Source: Planctomycetota bacterium (GTDB lineage Bacteria; Planctomycetota; UBA1135; UBA2386). From it: a DNA stretch of 64,000 nucleotides. How positions within the stretch are numbered: the first letter of the stretch is position 1; the number at the start of each line of letters is the position of its first letter. Positions 33,628 through 42,579 of this stretch are shown piece by piece. Where the stretch lies: positions 1,065,306-1,129,305 of the forward strand of contig JACKIC010000001.1 in assembly GCA_020638655.1 (NCBI GenBank). Reading direction: 5' to 3'. Under the pieces are notes generated by a model. The model was not told the DNA's origin. It did no database searches and was given only the letters and a program-made list of their open reading frames with translations. The position numbers and the translations under genes are program-made.

Positions 33628-35868
33628 TCAGCCGCCGCTGGTCTGCAGCACACCCGCGACGTAGCGCGGCGCGTCGTCGATCGTCGGCATCGCGCCGATC
33701 GCCGGATCCTCGTAGGGCGTGCTGTCGGGCGCCGTGATCGGCGTGCCGTCGAGGTCGAAGCCCTGGGCCGCGTAGACGGTGCTCGGGCTGCCGACCTCGA
33801 CCATGATCTGCTCGCCTTCGAGCTGCTTGACCTTGTAGGTCGACTGGCCGCTGGTGAGGGTCGCGCCCGTGGGAATGTTGAACAGCGGGTACCAGCGGTT
33901 GTCGGCGCTGCTCTCCTCGTAGGGCACGCCGTGCAGGTCGCTGCCGTTCCACTCGACGAAGAACGTGCGGCCGTGGTAGGGCGAGCCGGTTTCGTCGTGC
34001 ACGTACGAGAAGCGCAGCGGCGCCTCGAAGCTCACGTACTGGTCGTTGCCGTCCTTGAGCGCGCGCAGCTGGTTCCAGTCGTTGGAGCCGATGCGCCAGT
34101 CGAAGGTCGTCGTCTGCGTCGACATGTCGTTGAACGACGCCAGCGGCGCCGGGAACAGCGGGCCGCAGTTGAGCCCGAACATGCCTGGACCCTGCGTGAT
34201 CGTGACGCCGTTGGCGAGGTTCACGTCGACGCTGCCGAGTTGCAGCATCAGCGTCTCCTTGTCGAAGACGTAGGTCTGGTTGCCCGAGTTGACGGCCGTC
34301 GCGTCCGAGAGGTACGGCGAGTCGCCGCCGATGAAGTTGGCCTGGGTGTTGGTGATGGCCGCGTCCAGCATGTGGAAGTAGCCGTAGAGCGTCAGGTCGC
34401 CGTTGGCCATGTCGGGCGAGTCGGCGGTGATGACCTCGGTCGACCACACGTAGGCCGGCACCGAGCCGGTGATCGAGGCCGGCCACGACATCTCGACGGT
34501 GCCGCGCGCCTGGCTCCAGAAGTTGAGCCACGCGCCGGTCGGGAGCGTGCCGCCGAACGCCGACGGCGTGACCGCCTGCCACGAGCCGTTGCTGCGCTGC
34601 GCGACGATCTGGAAGGCGCTGCCGTCGAAGCGCACGCGCTGTTCGACGCCCGCGACCGGGTCGAAGTACTCGAGGTCCTCGCCGGCGATGTCGGCGAGGG
34701 TGAGCGACGCGCGCGAGCGCTTCTCGAGGCGGCCGGGAACGACCACCACGGTGTAGGGCGTCGTCGTGCTCGAACCGAAGTTCTGGCGGTAGACGGTCTG
34801 ACCGTTGGTCAGCGCGACGGTGTCCGGGAACCAGATGCCGTGGTAGCCGGCCCAGCCCTGCGCGCCGTTGGCGTCGCGGATCGGGAAGCCCGACAGCTGC
34901 TCGACGCGTTCCTCGGTGGTGTTGTCGTAGAGGCCGTAGCGGAACACGTAGGTGTCGAAGTCGTTGCGATCGAGCACGCTCAGGGTGTTGCTGTTGGCGA
35001 CGTCGCGGCGCGCGACGTAGTCGGCGTTGAACTGCAGCTGGAACTCGCCCTGCTCGGTCGAGGGCGTGCCGCCGGGGTTGAACACGCTCTTCCACTCCGA
35101 GTAGGCGCGCCCGGTCTCCGCCGCGGGATCACCGATCACGTGCACGCGTTCGCGCATCGCGAAGTCGCCGACGCCGACGCTGCCGTCGGGGTCGCCCTTC
35201 CACATGTAGAACTCGACCTCGCTCTGGCTGTCGTTGCGCGGCACGGTGCGCATGTAGCCCTGAAACATCGTGTTCGTGCTGGTCGCGGGGTCGGTCGCCA
35301 GCAGGTTCTTGAACGTGAGCGAGATGTTGCCGAGTGGCTGCGCATCGCTGGGCTCCTCGGTGACGACGAGGTGCCCGTAGATGATCGACTCGACCGAGAG
35401 GCCCATCGACTCGTCCTGCTTGATCCAGAAGGAGACGTGCTGCGGCGCCGAGTTGTTGGCGCGCGTGGAGTTGACGAGCCACTCCTCGTAGACCGGGCCG
35501 CTTTGACCGCGTTCGCCGCCGCCGCCGCCGCGCGAGGTGTCCTCGACGAGGCACAGGTAGGGACCCGCGTTGGTCTGCTCCCAGTAGTGCGTCTGGCTGA
35601 GGCTCGACAGGATCATGTTGACGGTGTCGAGCGACTTCATCGAGTCGTCGCGCACCCACATGTTGGTGGGGTCGGTCTGGAAGTCGCTGCCGTCGACGCC
35701 GCGCACGCCGCGCGGCAGGCGCACGGTGCTCGGCGAACCGCCGCTCGACTCGATGATCGTGACTTGCTCGGGCCCTTGCAGGCCGCTGATCGATCCGGTC
35801 GAGCCGCCGCCGCCGCCGCAGGCGGTGAGGGCGACGCCGAGGGCCAATGAGACGAGGATGCGTGACAT
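33628..35868 (-). CDS. Large lipoprotein of unknown function
   Basis: 746 aa from the ATG at 35868, chosen for the signal peptide with lipobox LTAC (Cys17) followed by a poly-Gly tether, and GAGAGG upstream. The mature protein is predicted mostly beta, rich in Tyr, Trp and Asn, with repeated elements such as WAGYHGIWFPD, YVFRYGLYD, RVRFDGSAFQIV and LRFSYVHDETG. No enzyme motif or known domain is recognised. It stands alone, converging with the S46 peptidase (27 bp between stops). Confidence 0.7.
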   Translation of the reverse strand: MSRILVSLALGVALTACGGGGGSTGSISGLQGPEQVTIIESSGGSPSTVRLPRGVRGVDGSDFQTDPTNMWVRDDSMKSLDTVNMILSSLSQTHYWEQTNAGPYLCLVEDTSRGGGGGERGQSGPVYEEWLVNSTRANNSAPQHVSFWIKQDESMGLSVESIIYGHLVVTEEPSDAQPLGNISLTFKNLLATDPATSTNTMFQGYMRTVPRNDSQSEVEFYMWKGDPDGSVGVGDFAMRERVHVIGDPAAETGRAYSEWKSVFNPGGTPSTEQGEFQLQFNADYVARRDVANSNTLSVLDRNDFDTYVFRYGLYDNTTEERVEQLSGFPIRDANGAQGWAGYHGIWFPDTVALTNGQTVYRQNFGSSTTTPYTVVVVPGRLEKRSRASLTLADIAGEDLEYFDPVAGVEQRVRFDGSAFQIVAQRSNGSWQAVTPSAFGGTLPTGAWLNFWSQARGTVEMSWPASITGSVPAYVWSTEVITADSPDMANGDLTLYGYFHMLDAAITNTQANFIGGDSPYLSDATAVNSGNQTYVFDKETLMLQLGSVDVNLANGVTITQGPGMFGLNCGPLFPAPLASFNDMSTQTTTFDWRIGSNDWNQLRALKDGNDQYVSFEAPLRFSYVHDETGSPYHGRTFFVEWNGSDLHGVPYEESSADNRWYPLFNIPTGATLTSGQSTYKVKQLEGEQIMVEVGSPSTVYAAQGFDLDGTPITAPDSTPYEDPAIGAMPTIDDAPRYVAGVLQTSGG

Positions 35869-35896
35869 CTTCTGGGTTCCTCTCCAGGTGGGGTTG

Positions 35897-35925
35897 ACGG
35901 GCGACCGGAAGCCGGTCGTGCCCGT
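35897..35925 (-). terminator. Strong hairpin between efflux operon and lipoprotein gene
   Basis: ACGGGC-GACCGG pairs with CCGGTC-GCCCGT across an AAG loop, with a 2-base bulge (GT): 12 paired positions. It lies 106 bp after the last stop of the minus-strand efflux operon and 29 bp before the lipoprotein start, so it may terminate the operon or be a leader hairpin. Confidence 0.5.
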
Positions 35926-36030
35926 GCCATCGGCAGTTCGGCGCGCGGTGTTGAGCGCGAACCGAACCGGGTGGGACCCCACGGTCACGTCGGCCGCCCA
36001 AGCGCTGTGCGGGGCGGCGCTTGGGGGCGG

Positions 36031-37443
36031 TCAGCCGCCGGCGGCCGGGGCTGGGGGCACCGCGCCGCCGAGCGCCTTCTGCAGCGCCGCGAACTGGCGC
36101 ACGAGCTCGGTGTCGCTGCCCGCGAACTGGTCGGCGAGGTCGAGGCGGCTCTGCTCGGCGTTGAGCACCGCGGTGAAGTCGTCGAGGCCGGCCGTGAAGC
36201 GCTGCTGCGCGAGCTGCCGTTCGCGCTCGGCCGCGTCGACGGCGACGCGCAGCTGCTCGCGGCGCACCCGCTCCTGCTGCAGCGCGTGCGCGGCGTTCTC
36301 GACCTCCTCGAACGCGCGCAGCACGGTCTGCTCGAGCTCGTTGCGGCGCACCTCGATCCCGGCTTCCTCGACGGCGATCTGCTCGGCCACGCTGCCGCCG
36401 CGGAACAGTGGCAGGCGCACGGCCGGGCCGCCGCTGAGCGCGCGGCTGCCGGACTCGAACAGGTCGCTCGCGTCGTCGGCCTGCACCCCGAAGAAGCCGG
36501 TCAGGCTCAGCCGTGGCCAGCGGTCGGCGAGCGCGGCGCCCAGGCGCGCGGTGGCGGCGTGCATCGCGGCGTCGGCGGCGCGCACGTCGGGGCGGCGGCG
36601 GACCAGGTCGGCCGGCAGACCGAGCGCGACGACGTCGGGCACGGGTTGCAGCGTCGCGGCGTCACGTAGCTGCGCGACCAGGTGATCGGGCGTGTCGCCG
36701 ACCAATACCGCGAGGCGGTTGGCGGCCAGGTGCCAGTCGCGCTCCTGCTGCGGCAGGCGCGAACGCGCCGCGGCGAGCAGGCGCTCGGCGCTGGCGATCT
36801 CGAGCTCGTTGCCGAGGCCGCCGCGCACCCGGGCCGTGTTGACCGCGACGAGGTCTTCGGCGGTGCGCACGCTGGCCATGGCGAACTCTCGGCGCTGCGT
36901 CGCGCCGACCAGGTCGGCGTAGGCGACGACGACCTCGGCGACCAGCGACAAGGTCAAGGCGTCGGCGTCGGCTGCCGCGAGCTGCACCTCGGCGTCGCCT
37001 GCCTCGGCGAGGCGCGAGATGCGGCCGAACAGGTCGAGCTCCCAGCTCGCGTCGAAGCCCAGCGAGAAGGTGTTGTAGTGCACGCCGCGCACCGGCGACG
37101 GCGTCGACTCGGTGGTGCGCGTGCGCGTCGCGCTGCCGGTCGCGTCGAGCTGCGGCCACAGCGGCGCGGCGGCGAGACCGGCGGCGGCGCGGGCCTGCTG
37201 GATGCGCGAGGTCGCGGCGCGGCGGTCGCGGTTGTCGGCGAGCGCCCGTTCGATCAGCGCGTCGAGCTGCGGCGTGCCGAGCGCGCGCCACCACGCCGCG
37301 TCGGGCAGGGCGTCGCGCGAGGCTGCAGCGGCACCCGCGGTCCAGTCGCCGGCGGTGGGCAGCGGCGGCGTCTCGTAGTCCGGCCCACTCGCGCAGGCCG
37401 TCGCCAGCAAGGCGAACGCGCCGGTGACCAGCTCGCGGCGCAT
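36031..37443 (-). CDS. Outer membrane efflux lipoprotein (TolC/NodT family)
   Basis: 470 aa from the ATG at 37443, which overlaps the preceding stop by one base (TGATG). Lipobox ATAC (Cys17) indicates an acylated outer-membrane factor, as in NodT/OprM proteins. Two repeated coiled-coil/TolC halves follow, with RPDVRAADAAMHAATARLG and TAEDLVAVNTARVRGGL segments typical of the family. It would form the outer-membrane duct for the ABC pump encoded just upstream. It is the last gene of the tetR-permease-ATPase-adaptor-OMF operon. Confidence 0.9.
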   Translation of the reverse strand: MRRELVTGAFALLATACASGPDYETPPLPTAGDWTAGAAAASRDALPDAAWWRALGTPQLDALIERALADNRDRRAATSRIQQARAAAGLAAAPLWPQLDATGSATRTRTTESTPSPVRGVHYNTFSLGFDASWELDLFGRISRLAEAGDAEVQLAAADADALTLSLVAEVVVAYADLVGATQRREFAMASVRTAEDLVAVNTARVRGGLGNELEIASAERLLAAARSRLPQQERDWHLAANRLAVLVGDTPDHLVAQLRDAATLQPVPDVVALGLPADLVRRRPDVRAADAAMHAATARLGAALADRWPRLSLTGFFGVQADDASDLFESGSRALSGGPAVRLPLFRGGSVAEQIAVEEAGIEVRRNELEQTVLRAFEEVENAAHALQQERVRREQLRVAVDAAERERQLAQQRFTAGLDDFTAVLNAEQSRLDLADQFAGSDTELVRQFAALQKALGGAVPPAPAAGG

Positions 37444-38516
37444 CACTTCTTGCCCTCGCCGGGCGCCACGATCGCCTCGATCGACACGTCGACGAGCTGG
37501 CCGACCTGCACCGGCAGTGTCTTGGGGTCGAAGGCGTAGAGCACCTGCAGCACGCGCGTATCGACCTGTTCGCGACTGCTGCCGGACAGCGAACGCTTGG
37601 GGATCATCAGCGGCTCGATCGCGACGAAGCGCAGGTCGGTCGACAGCTGCGGGTTGCCGCGCACGAACGCGCGCGCCTTGGCGTCGGGGCGCAGGCGCCA
37701 GACGTCCATCTCGTCGATGTCGGCGCGCACGTGCAGCGTCGACACGTCGCCGAGCACGACCACGGGGTCGGCAGAAGGGCCCGCGGCGGCGTACTCGCCG
37801 ACCCGCACGTTGACCTGCAGGACCTTGCCCGCGAACGGCGCGAGCACACGCAGCTGGTCGACCTCGGCCTGCGCGGTGGCTACCGAAGCGGCTGCGGCGT
37901 CGCGCTTCGCCGCGGCGACGTCGAGGTCGGCCTGCCACGCGCCGGCTTCGACGAGCGCGAGCTGCGCCTCTGCTTCGGCCAGCGCAGCGCGGGCGACCAG
38001 CACCGCGGACTCGCGCTGCGAGAGGTTCTCACGACTGACCGCGCGCGGGTCGCCGACGCTGTTGGCGAGCGCGAGCAGCTTCTCGGCGTCGGCGAGCTGG
38101 GCCTTGCGTTGTTCGACGGTCGCCCGGCGCGGCGCGACGTCCTCGGCGCGCGGCAGCGCGCGCAGCCGCGCGATCTCCTGTTCGGTGCTGGCGAGCTGGG
38201 CCTTGTTGGCGAGCAGTCGCGCCTGCGCGTCGCGGTCGTCGATCTGCAGCAGCAGCGCGCCGGCCTCGACCATGCTGCCGATGTCGTGCGGCAGCGCGGT
38301 GACCAGCCCCGGGCGCGCGACGCCGAGCGCGACGTCGCGGCTTTGCGCCTCGATCACGCCGGTCGCGGAGACCCGCGTCGGGAACGGCGAGGTCGCCGGT
38401 GTGGTCAAACCCGGCGTCGGCGGCGTCACCGTGTCACCCTTGCGCACGGTCCACGCGGCGAGGCCGATGCCGGCGAGCGACAACACGGGCAGGACGAACA
38501 GGCGGAAGATCATCAT
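37443..38516 (-). CDS. HlyD-type periplasmic adaptor of an ABC efflux pump
   Basis: 357 aa. An N-terminal membrane anchor (about 4-22) is followed by a biotinyl-lipoyl-like barrel split around a long Ala/Glu/Arg-rich coiled coil (about 95-220), then VLAPFAGKVLQVNVRVGEY and beta-barrel elements. Membrane-fusion proteins of this class link an ABC permease to a TolC-like outer-membrane factor, both encoded next to it. The ATG overlaps the ATPase stop by four bases, consistent with translational coupling. DevB/MacA-like by context. Confidence 0.85.
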   Translation of the reverse strand: MMIFRLFVLPVLSLAGIGLAAWTVRKGDTVTPPTPGLTTPATSPFPTRVSATGVIEAQSRDVALGVARPGLVTALPHDIGSMVEAGALLLQIDDRDAQARLLANKAQLASTEQEIARLRALPRAEDVAPRRATVEQRKAQLADAEKLLALANSVGDPRAVSRENLSQRESAVLVARAALAEAEAQLALVEAGAWQADLDVAAAKRDAAAASVATAQAEVDQLRVLAPFAGKVLQVNVRVGEYAAAGPSADPVVVLGDVSTLHVRADIDEMDVWRLRPDAKARAFVRGNPQLSTDLRFVAIEPLMIPKRSLSGSSREQVDTRVLQVLYAFDPKTLPVQVGQLVDVSIEAIVAPGEGKK

Positions 38517-39250
38517 GGGGATTCGGAGTGTTGGCGGGCGGTTCGGTCGGCGATCTGGGTGCGCGTGTCGACGACGCGGCCGTCGTCCATGCGCACGATG
38601 CGGTCGGCGAAGTGGAAGACGCGCGAGTCGTGGGTGACCACGACGAGCGCGCGATCGCCCTGCACGGCGATCTCGGCGAGCAGCTCCATCACCAACTGGC
38701 CGTTGTCGGCGTCGAGCGCGCTGGTCGGTTCGTCGCAGACCACGAAGCGCGGCTCGTGCACGAGCGCGCGCGCGATCGCGACGCGCTGCTGCTGGCCGCC
38801 GGAGAGCTGCGTGGGGCGGGAGTGGCGCTTGTCGGCGATGCCGACGCGTTCGAGCGCGGCCTCGGCGGCAGCCAGCGCGCGGCGCCGCGCCTGCCCCTGC
38901 AGCAGCAGCGGCACGGCCACGTTCTCGGCGACGGTGATGGTCGGGATCAGGTTGAACTGCTGGAAGACGAACCCGATGTTCTGGCCGCGCCAGCGCGTCA
39001 GCGCGCCCTGGCTCATCGCCTGCGGGTCGACGCCGAGCACTTCGCAGCGGCCTTCGGTGCGGTCGAGGATGCCGGCGAGGATCGAGATCAGCGTGGTCTT
39101 GCCGCAGCCGCTCGGGCCGACCAGCATCACGAGCTCGCCGTAGGGCACCTCCAGGAAGGCGCCGCGCAGCGCGTGCACGGCGTTGCCGCCGCGGCCGAAG
39201 ACCTTGGTGACGCCGTCGGTGGCGACGGCCAGGCGCACGGGCTCAGCCAC
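38513..39250 (-). CDS. ABC transporter ATPase (MacB/DevA/LolD class)
   Basis: 245 aa from a GTG that overlaps the permease stop by eight bases. Walker A GPSGCGKTT (45-53), Q-loop FQQFN, signature LSGGQQQ (149-155), Walker B FVVCDEP (169-175) and the switch His in VVVTHD. It powers the adjacent permease in the cytoplasmic membrane. The class moves lipids, lipoproteins or drugs out of the membrane by mechanotransmission rather than importing substrates. Confidence 0.9.
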   Translation of the reverse strand: MAEPVRLAVATDGVTKVFGRGGNAVHALRGAFLEVPYGELVMLVGPSGCGKTTLISILAGILDRTEGRCEVLGVDPQAMSQGALTRWRGQNIGFVFQQFNLIPTITVAENVAVPLLLQGQARRRALAAAEAALERVGIADKRHSRPTQLSGGQQQRVAIARALVHEPRFVVCDEPTSALDADNGQLVMELLAEIAVQGDRALVVVTHDSRVFHFADRIVRMDDGRVVDTRTQIADRTARQHSESP

Positions 39251-40424
39251 GGAACACCACCGCAGGCTCGAGCCGGATCACCTTGATCATGCTGACGATC
39301 GACGACAGCGCGCAGATCAGCGCCACCGCGGCGGCGCTGATCGCGGGGATGTGCCACGTCATGCGGAATGCGAGCTCGGTGCCCTGCACGCGCATGCCGA
39401 ACAGCGCCGCGGCGCCGACGCCGAGTCCGTAGCCGACCACGCCCGCCAGCAGCGCCTGCAGCAGCACCATGCGCAAGAGCAGCCAGTTGCTGCCGCCCAT
39501 CGCCTTGAGCGCGCCGAAGTAACGCAGGTTGTCGAGCGTGAAGTTGTAGAAGGTCTGGCCGGCGATCGCGACGCCGACCAGGAAGCCAAGCAGCACCGCG
39601 ATGCCGAAGTTGATCACGATGCCGGTGTTCTTGACGTAGTACATCACCGTGTCCCAGCTCATCTGCGCCTTGGTGCGCGCGCGCAGGCTGGTGGCGGCGG
39701 TGATGCGCTGCGCGAGCTCGCCGTGATCGACGCCGTGCACGGCCTTGGCGAGGATCAGCGACAGCTGCTTGCGTTCGGGCGGCGCGTAGCTGAGCGCGCG
39801 CGAGTAGGTGGTGTAGATCACCGGTTGACTCTGGAACGTGCGCGACACCTGGCACAGGCCGACGACCACGGCGCGTCGGTCGTTGATCTGCAGCACGTCG
39901 CCGACCTTCATCGGGATGCGCGTGGCGTCCTTGGCGGGTTTGCCGTCGGCGTCGTAGGCGGACCACGAGTTCAGGCGCGTGTTCGCCGAGACCTCGTCGA
40001 GGATCACGCCGTCGCTGCGCCGAAGGTCGCCGAGTTGCCCCTCGATCATCTTCGGTGGGCCGCCGATCAGCGTCGCGTCGTCGAGGCCGACGACGATCAC
40101 CGAGCGGAACGTGCCGTTGGGCAGTCGGCCGCGCAGCAGCGACTTGTACATCGGCACCGCCCAGGCGACGCCGGGAACGCCACGCACGCGGTCGAGCGCG
40201 GTGCTCTGCATCGGTTCGAGCTCGTCGAGGTACTGGACCTCGGGGTCGGTCACCCACAGGTCGGGCAGGCTGGTGTCGTCGACGAACGCGAACGTGCGCG
40301 ACATCAGGCCCGTGAAGATCGACGACTGCTGCGTGATCAGCAGCGCGGCGAAGCCGATGCCCAGCAGGATGCCGAAGTACTTGGCGAGGTCGCCGACCAA
40401 CATCTTGATCGCGATCTGGTTCAT
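39243..40424 (-). CDS. ABC permease, MacB/DevC (FtsX) type
   Basis: 393 aa. One N-terminal membrane helix (about 17-35), a periplasmic MacB-like core (about 40-270), then three C-terminal helices (about 275-300, 320-345, 365-390) ending MIKVIRLEPAVVFRG, typical of FtsX-superfamily permeases. The size fits DevC-like single-domain permeases that work as dimers. The ATG overlaps the TetR stop (ATGA). Confidence 0.85.
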   Translation of the reverse strand: MNQIAIKMLVGDLAKYFGILLGIGFAALLITQQSSIFTGLMSRTFAFVDDTSLPDLWVTDPEVQYLDELEPMQSTALDRVRGVPGVAWAVPMYKSLLRGRLPNGTFRSVIVVGLDDATLIGGPPKMIEGQLGDLRRSDGVILDEVSANTRLNSWSAYDADGKPAKDATRIPMKVGDVLQINDRRAVVVGLCQVSRTFQSQPVIYTTYSRALSYAPPERKQLSLILAKAVHGVDHGELAQRITAATSLRARTKAQMSWDTVMYYVKNTGIVINFGIAVLLGFLVGVAIAGQTFYNFTLDNLRYFGALKAMGGSNWLLLRMVLLQALLAGVVGYGLGVGAAALFGMRVQGTELAFRMTWHIPAISAAAVALICALSSIVSMIKVIRLEPAVVFRG

Positions 40425-41083
40425 CGCGCGCTCCTGCGGCGGGTGGTGGGGGACGACGGCTTCGCCAGCGCGGCGAGCCCGCCCAGCGTGAAGGTGACGA
40501 CGTGGTCGATGAGCCGATCGAGCCCGGCGGCGCTCTCCTCGGGCATCGCGCCGAGGCGCTCGAGCACGGCGCTGGCGTGTTTGTAGATCAACACCTGGCC
40601 GATGATGCTGTTGACCGCGTCGCGCAGCTTCGCGGGCTTCGTGCGCGGCGGCAGGATGCGCTTGACCATCGTGGTCAGGCGGCCGTGCATCGGGCGGATC
40701 GAGCGTTCGACCATCGCGTCGAGCGCCGGCGTCGGGTCGACGATCTCCTTCGCCAGCAGCGTCTGCACCCACGTGGGGCGGTCGGGGTGCAGCATCGAGC
40801 CGATCCACCAGCGCAGCCACGTTGCCAGCGTCTGCTGCGGGTCGGCGCCCGCTGCGGGCACCGGCATCGTGCTGCCGACGAACGCGCGCTGGTGCGCGTG
40901 GGCCAGCACCGCGCCGTAGAAGCCGAGCTTGCTGCCGAAGTGGTAGTTGACCGAGGCGACGTTGCAGCGCGCCGCCGCGCAGATCTCCTTGATGCCGGTG
41001 TCGCGGAAGCCGCGCGCGGCGAACAGGGGCCCTGCGACCTCGAGCAGGCGCGTGCGGGTGGCGTCGGAAGGGGCGGGGACCAT
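40421..41083 (-). CDS. TetR/AcrR-family repressor with CerR-like C-terminal domain
   Basis: 220 aa. The helix-turn-helix domain occupies about 8-55 (ATRTRLLEVAGPLFAARGFRDT then IKEICAAARCNVASVNYHFGSKLGFY). The longer C-terminal half with WLRWWIGSML, a hydrophobic pocket and MVERSIRPMHGRL resembles the CerR/CecR group regulating export genes. It is the first gene of the overlapping efflux operon, so autoregulation is likely. The start at 41083 leaves a 95-bp divergent promoter region holding an inverted repeat. Confidence 0.9.
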   Translation of the reverse strand: MVPAPSDATRTRLLEVAGPLFAARGFRDTGIKEICAAARCNVASVNYHFGSKLGFYGAVLAHAHQRAFVGSTMPVPAAGADPQQTLATWLRWWIGSMLHPDRPTWVQTLLAKEIVDPTPALDAMVERSIRPMHGRLTTMVKRILPPRTKPAKLRDAVNSIIGQVLIYKHASAVLERLGAMPEESAAGLDRLIDHVVTFTLGGLAALAKPSSPTTRRRSAR

Positions 41084-41116
41084 CGGCCGCGCAGTGTGGG
41101 GCGGCGGTCGTCCGAA

Positions 41117-41134
41117 TTCAAATGAAGGTTTGAA
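41117..41134. promoter_or_regulatory. Candidate TetR operator between efflux operon and MFS gene
   Basis: TTCAAA-TGAAGG-TTTGAA is a perfect 6-bp inverted repeat with a 6-bp spacer, an AT-rich island in very GC-rich DNA and in the divergent promoter region. The position and size suit a TetR-dimer operator controlling both directions. Confidence 0.6.
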
Positions 41135-41178
41135 ATGCACGTTGGCATCCGCAGGCATCCTGGCTAGCCTGCCGCGCC

Positions 41179-42579
41179 GTGTCCGACTCGCCGTCCTCCA
41201 ACCGCCTGCTGGTGTGGGCGATCGTCGCCTCGCAGTTCGGCCCGCCGTTCATGTTCTCGGGCGTCGCCGTGGCGCTGCCGAGCATGGGGCACGAGCTCGG
41301 CCTGTCGGCGACCGAGCTGAGCCTGATCGAGACGACCTTCCTGGCCAGCGCCACGGCGTTCCTGCTGCCCGCGGGCAAGCTCGCCGACGCGTCGGATCGT
41401 CGCTCGATGTTCCGCTGGGGGCTGATGGTGTTCGCGGCGCTGACGTTCGCGATCGGGCTCGTCTCGGACGGCGGCGCGATCGTGGTGCTGCGCTTCCTGC
41501 AGGGCATGGTGTCGACGCTGTGCGCCGCGGCGGGGCCGGCGCTGCTCGTCGAGCTCGTGCCTCCGTCGCAGCGGGGCAAGGTCTTCGGCGCCGTGCTCGG
41601 CGTCGCCTACGCGGGACTCTCGCTGGGGCCGCTGTGTGCTGGCTGGATCGTCGCGCACCTGGGCTGGCGCGCGGTGTTCTTCTTCGGCACGGGTCTGATC
41701 GTCGTCGGCGCGCTGCCCGTGCTGCTCGGCATGCGGTCGAAGTGGCGACGCCCGGAGCGCTGGGTGCACGTGCCGAGCCTGCTGCTGCTCGTCGCCGCGA
41801 TCCTCGCCGCGGTGTTCGGCAGCGCCGCGCTGCAGACCGCGTGGGGGCCGTGGGCGCTCGGCGGCGGCGGCGCGGCGCTGGTCCTGTTCGTGTTCATGCA
41901 GCTGCGTGTGCAGACGCCGCTGCTCGACGTGCGTGAGCTCGTGCGCAACGCGCCGCTCGGCCGCGCCCTGCTCGTGCAGCTGCTGCTCTACCTGAACGCC
42001 TACTGCGCGATCTTCATGCTGAGCCTGTTCCTGCAGGTCGTGCGCGGCATGGCGCCGCCCGACGCGGGTCTAGTGCTGGGCATCGGCTCGGTGCTGATGA
42101 CGATCGTTGCGCCGTTCGCGGGCCGGCTCGCGGACAAGGTGCGGCCCACCGCGGTCGCCGCCTGCGGCGTCGTCGCGATCGTCGTCAGCTCTTCGTTCGG
42201 AACGCAGCTCGACGCGACCTCGGGCCTGTGGCACGTCGCCGCGGTGCTGATCGCGCAGGGCATCGGCTTCGGCCTGTTCTCGTCGCCCAACCTCACCTCG
42301 ATCATGAGCAGTGCCGGCGAGCACCGCAGCGGCATGGCCTCGGCGCTCGCGGCGCAGTCGCGCGGCATCGGCATGTTCTGCGGCATGGGCGTGACCGCGG
42401 CGATGATCGCGCTCGACTTCGGCAGCGCGCCGGTCGCCGAGCACCCCGAGCGCTTCGTCGGCACGATGCGGGCGGCGTATGCGGTGTTGTTGGGGTCGTC
42501 GACGCTGGCGCTGGTGGTGGCGCTGGTCGGCCGGCGCGGACGGGACGGCCGGAAGCCGCTAGAGTCCGGGGCCGCATGA
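41179..42579 (+). CDS. MFS exporter (DHA2/EmrB-QacA type)
   Basis: 466 aa from a GTG at 41179; about 14 hydrophobic segments are visible, the count expected of the DHA2 drug:H+ antiporter group. The motif A-like loop GKLADASDRRSMFRWG (about 68-83) sits after helix 2, and GPLLCAG-like Gly-Pro motif C is seen as SLGPLCAGW. Likely exports a toxic compound or metabolite. It is divergent from the TetR-controlled efflux operon and shares its promoter region. Confidence 0.85.
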   Translation: MSDSPSSNRLLVWAIVASQFGPPFMFSGVAVALPSMGHELGLSATELSLIETTFLASATAFLLPAGKLADASDRRSMFRWGLMVFAALTFAIGLVSDGGAIVVLRFLQGMVSTLCAAAGPALLVELVPPSQRGKVFGAVLGVAYAGLSLGPLCAGWIVAHLGWRAVFFFGTGLIVVGALPVLLGMRSKWRRPERWVHVPSLLLLVAAILAAVFGSAALQTAWGPWALGGGGAALVLFVFMQLRVQTPLLDVRELVRNAPLGRALLVQLLLYLNAYCAIFMLSLFLQVVRGMAPPDAGLVLGIGSVLMTIVAPFAGRLADKVRPTAVAACGVVAIVVSSSFGTQLDATSGLWHVAAVLIAQGIGFGLFSSPNLTSIMSSAGEHRSGMASALAAQSRGIGMFCGMGVTAAMIALDFGSAPVAEHPERFVGTMRAAYAVLLGSSTLALVVALVGRRGRDGRKPLESGAA

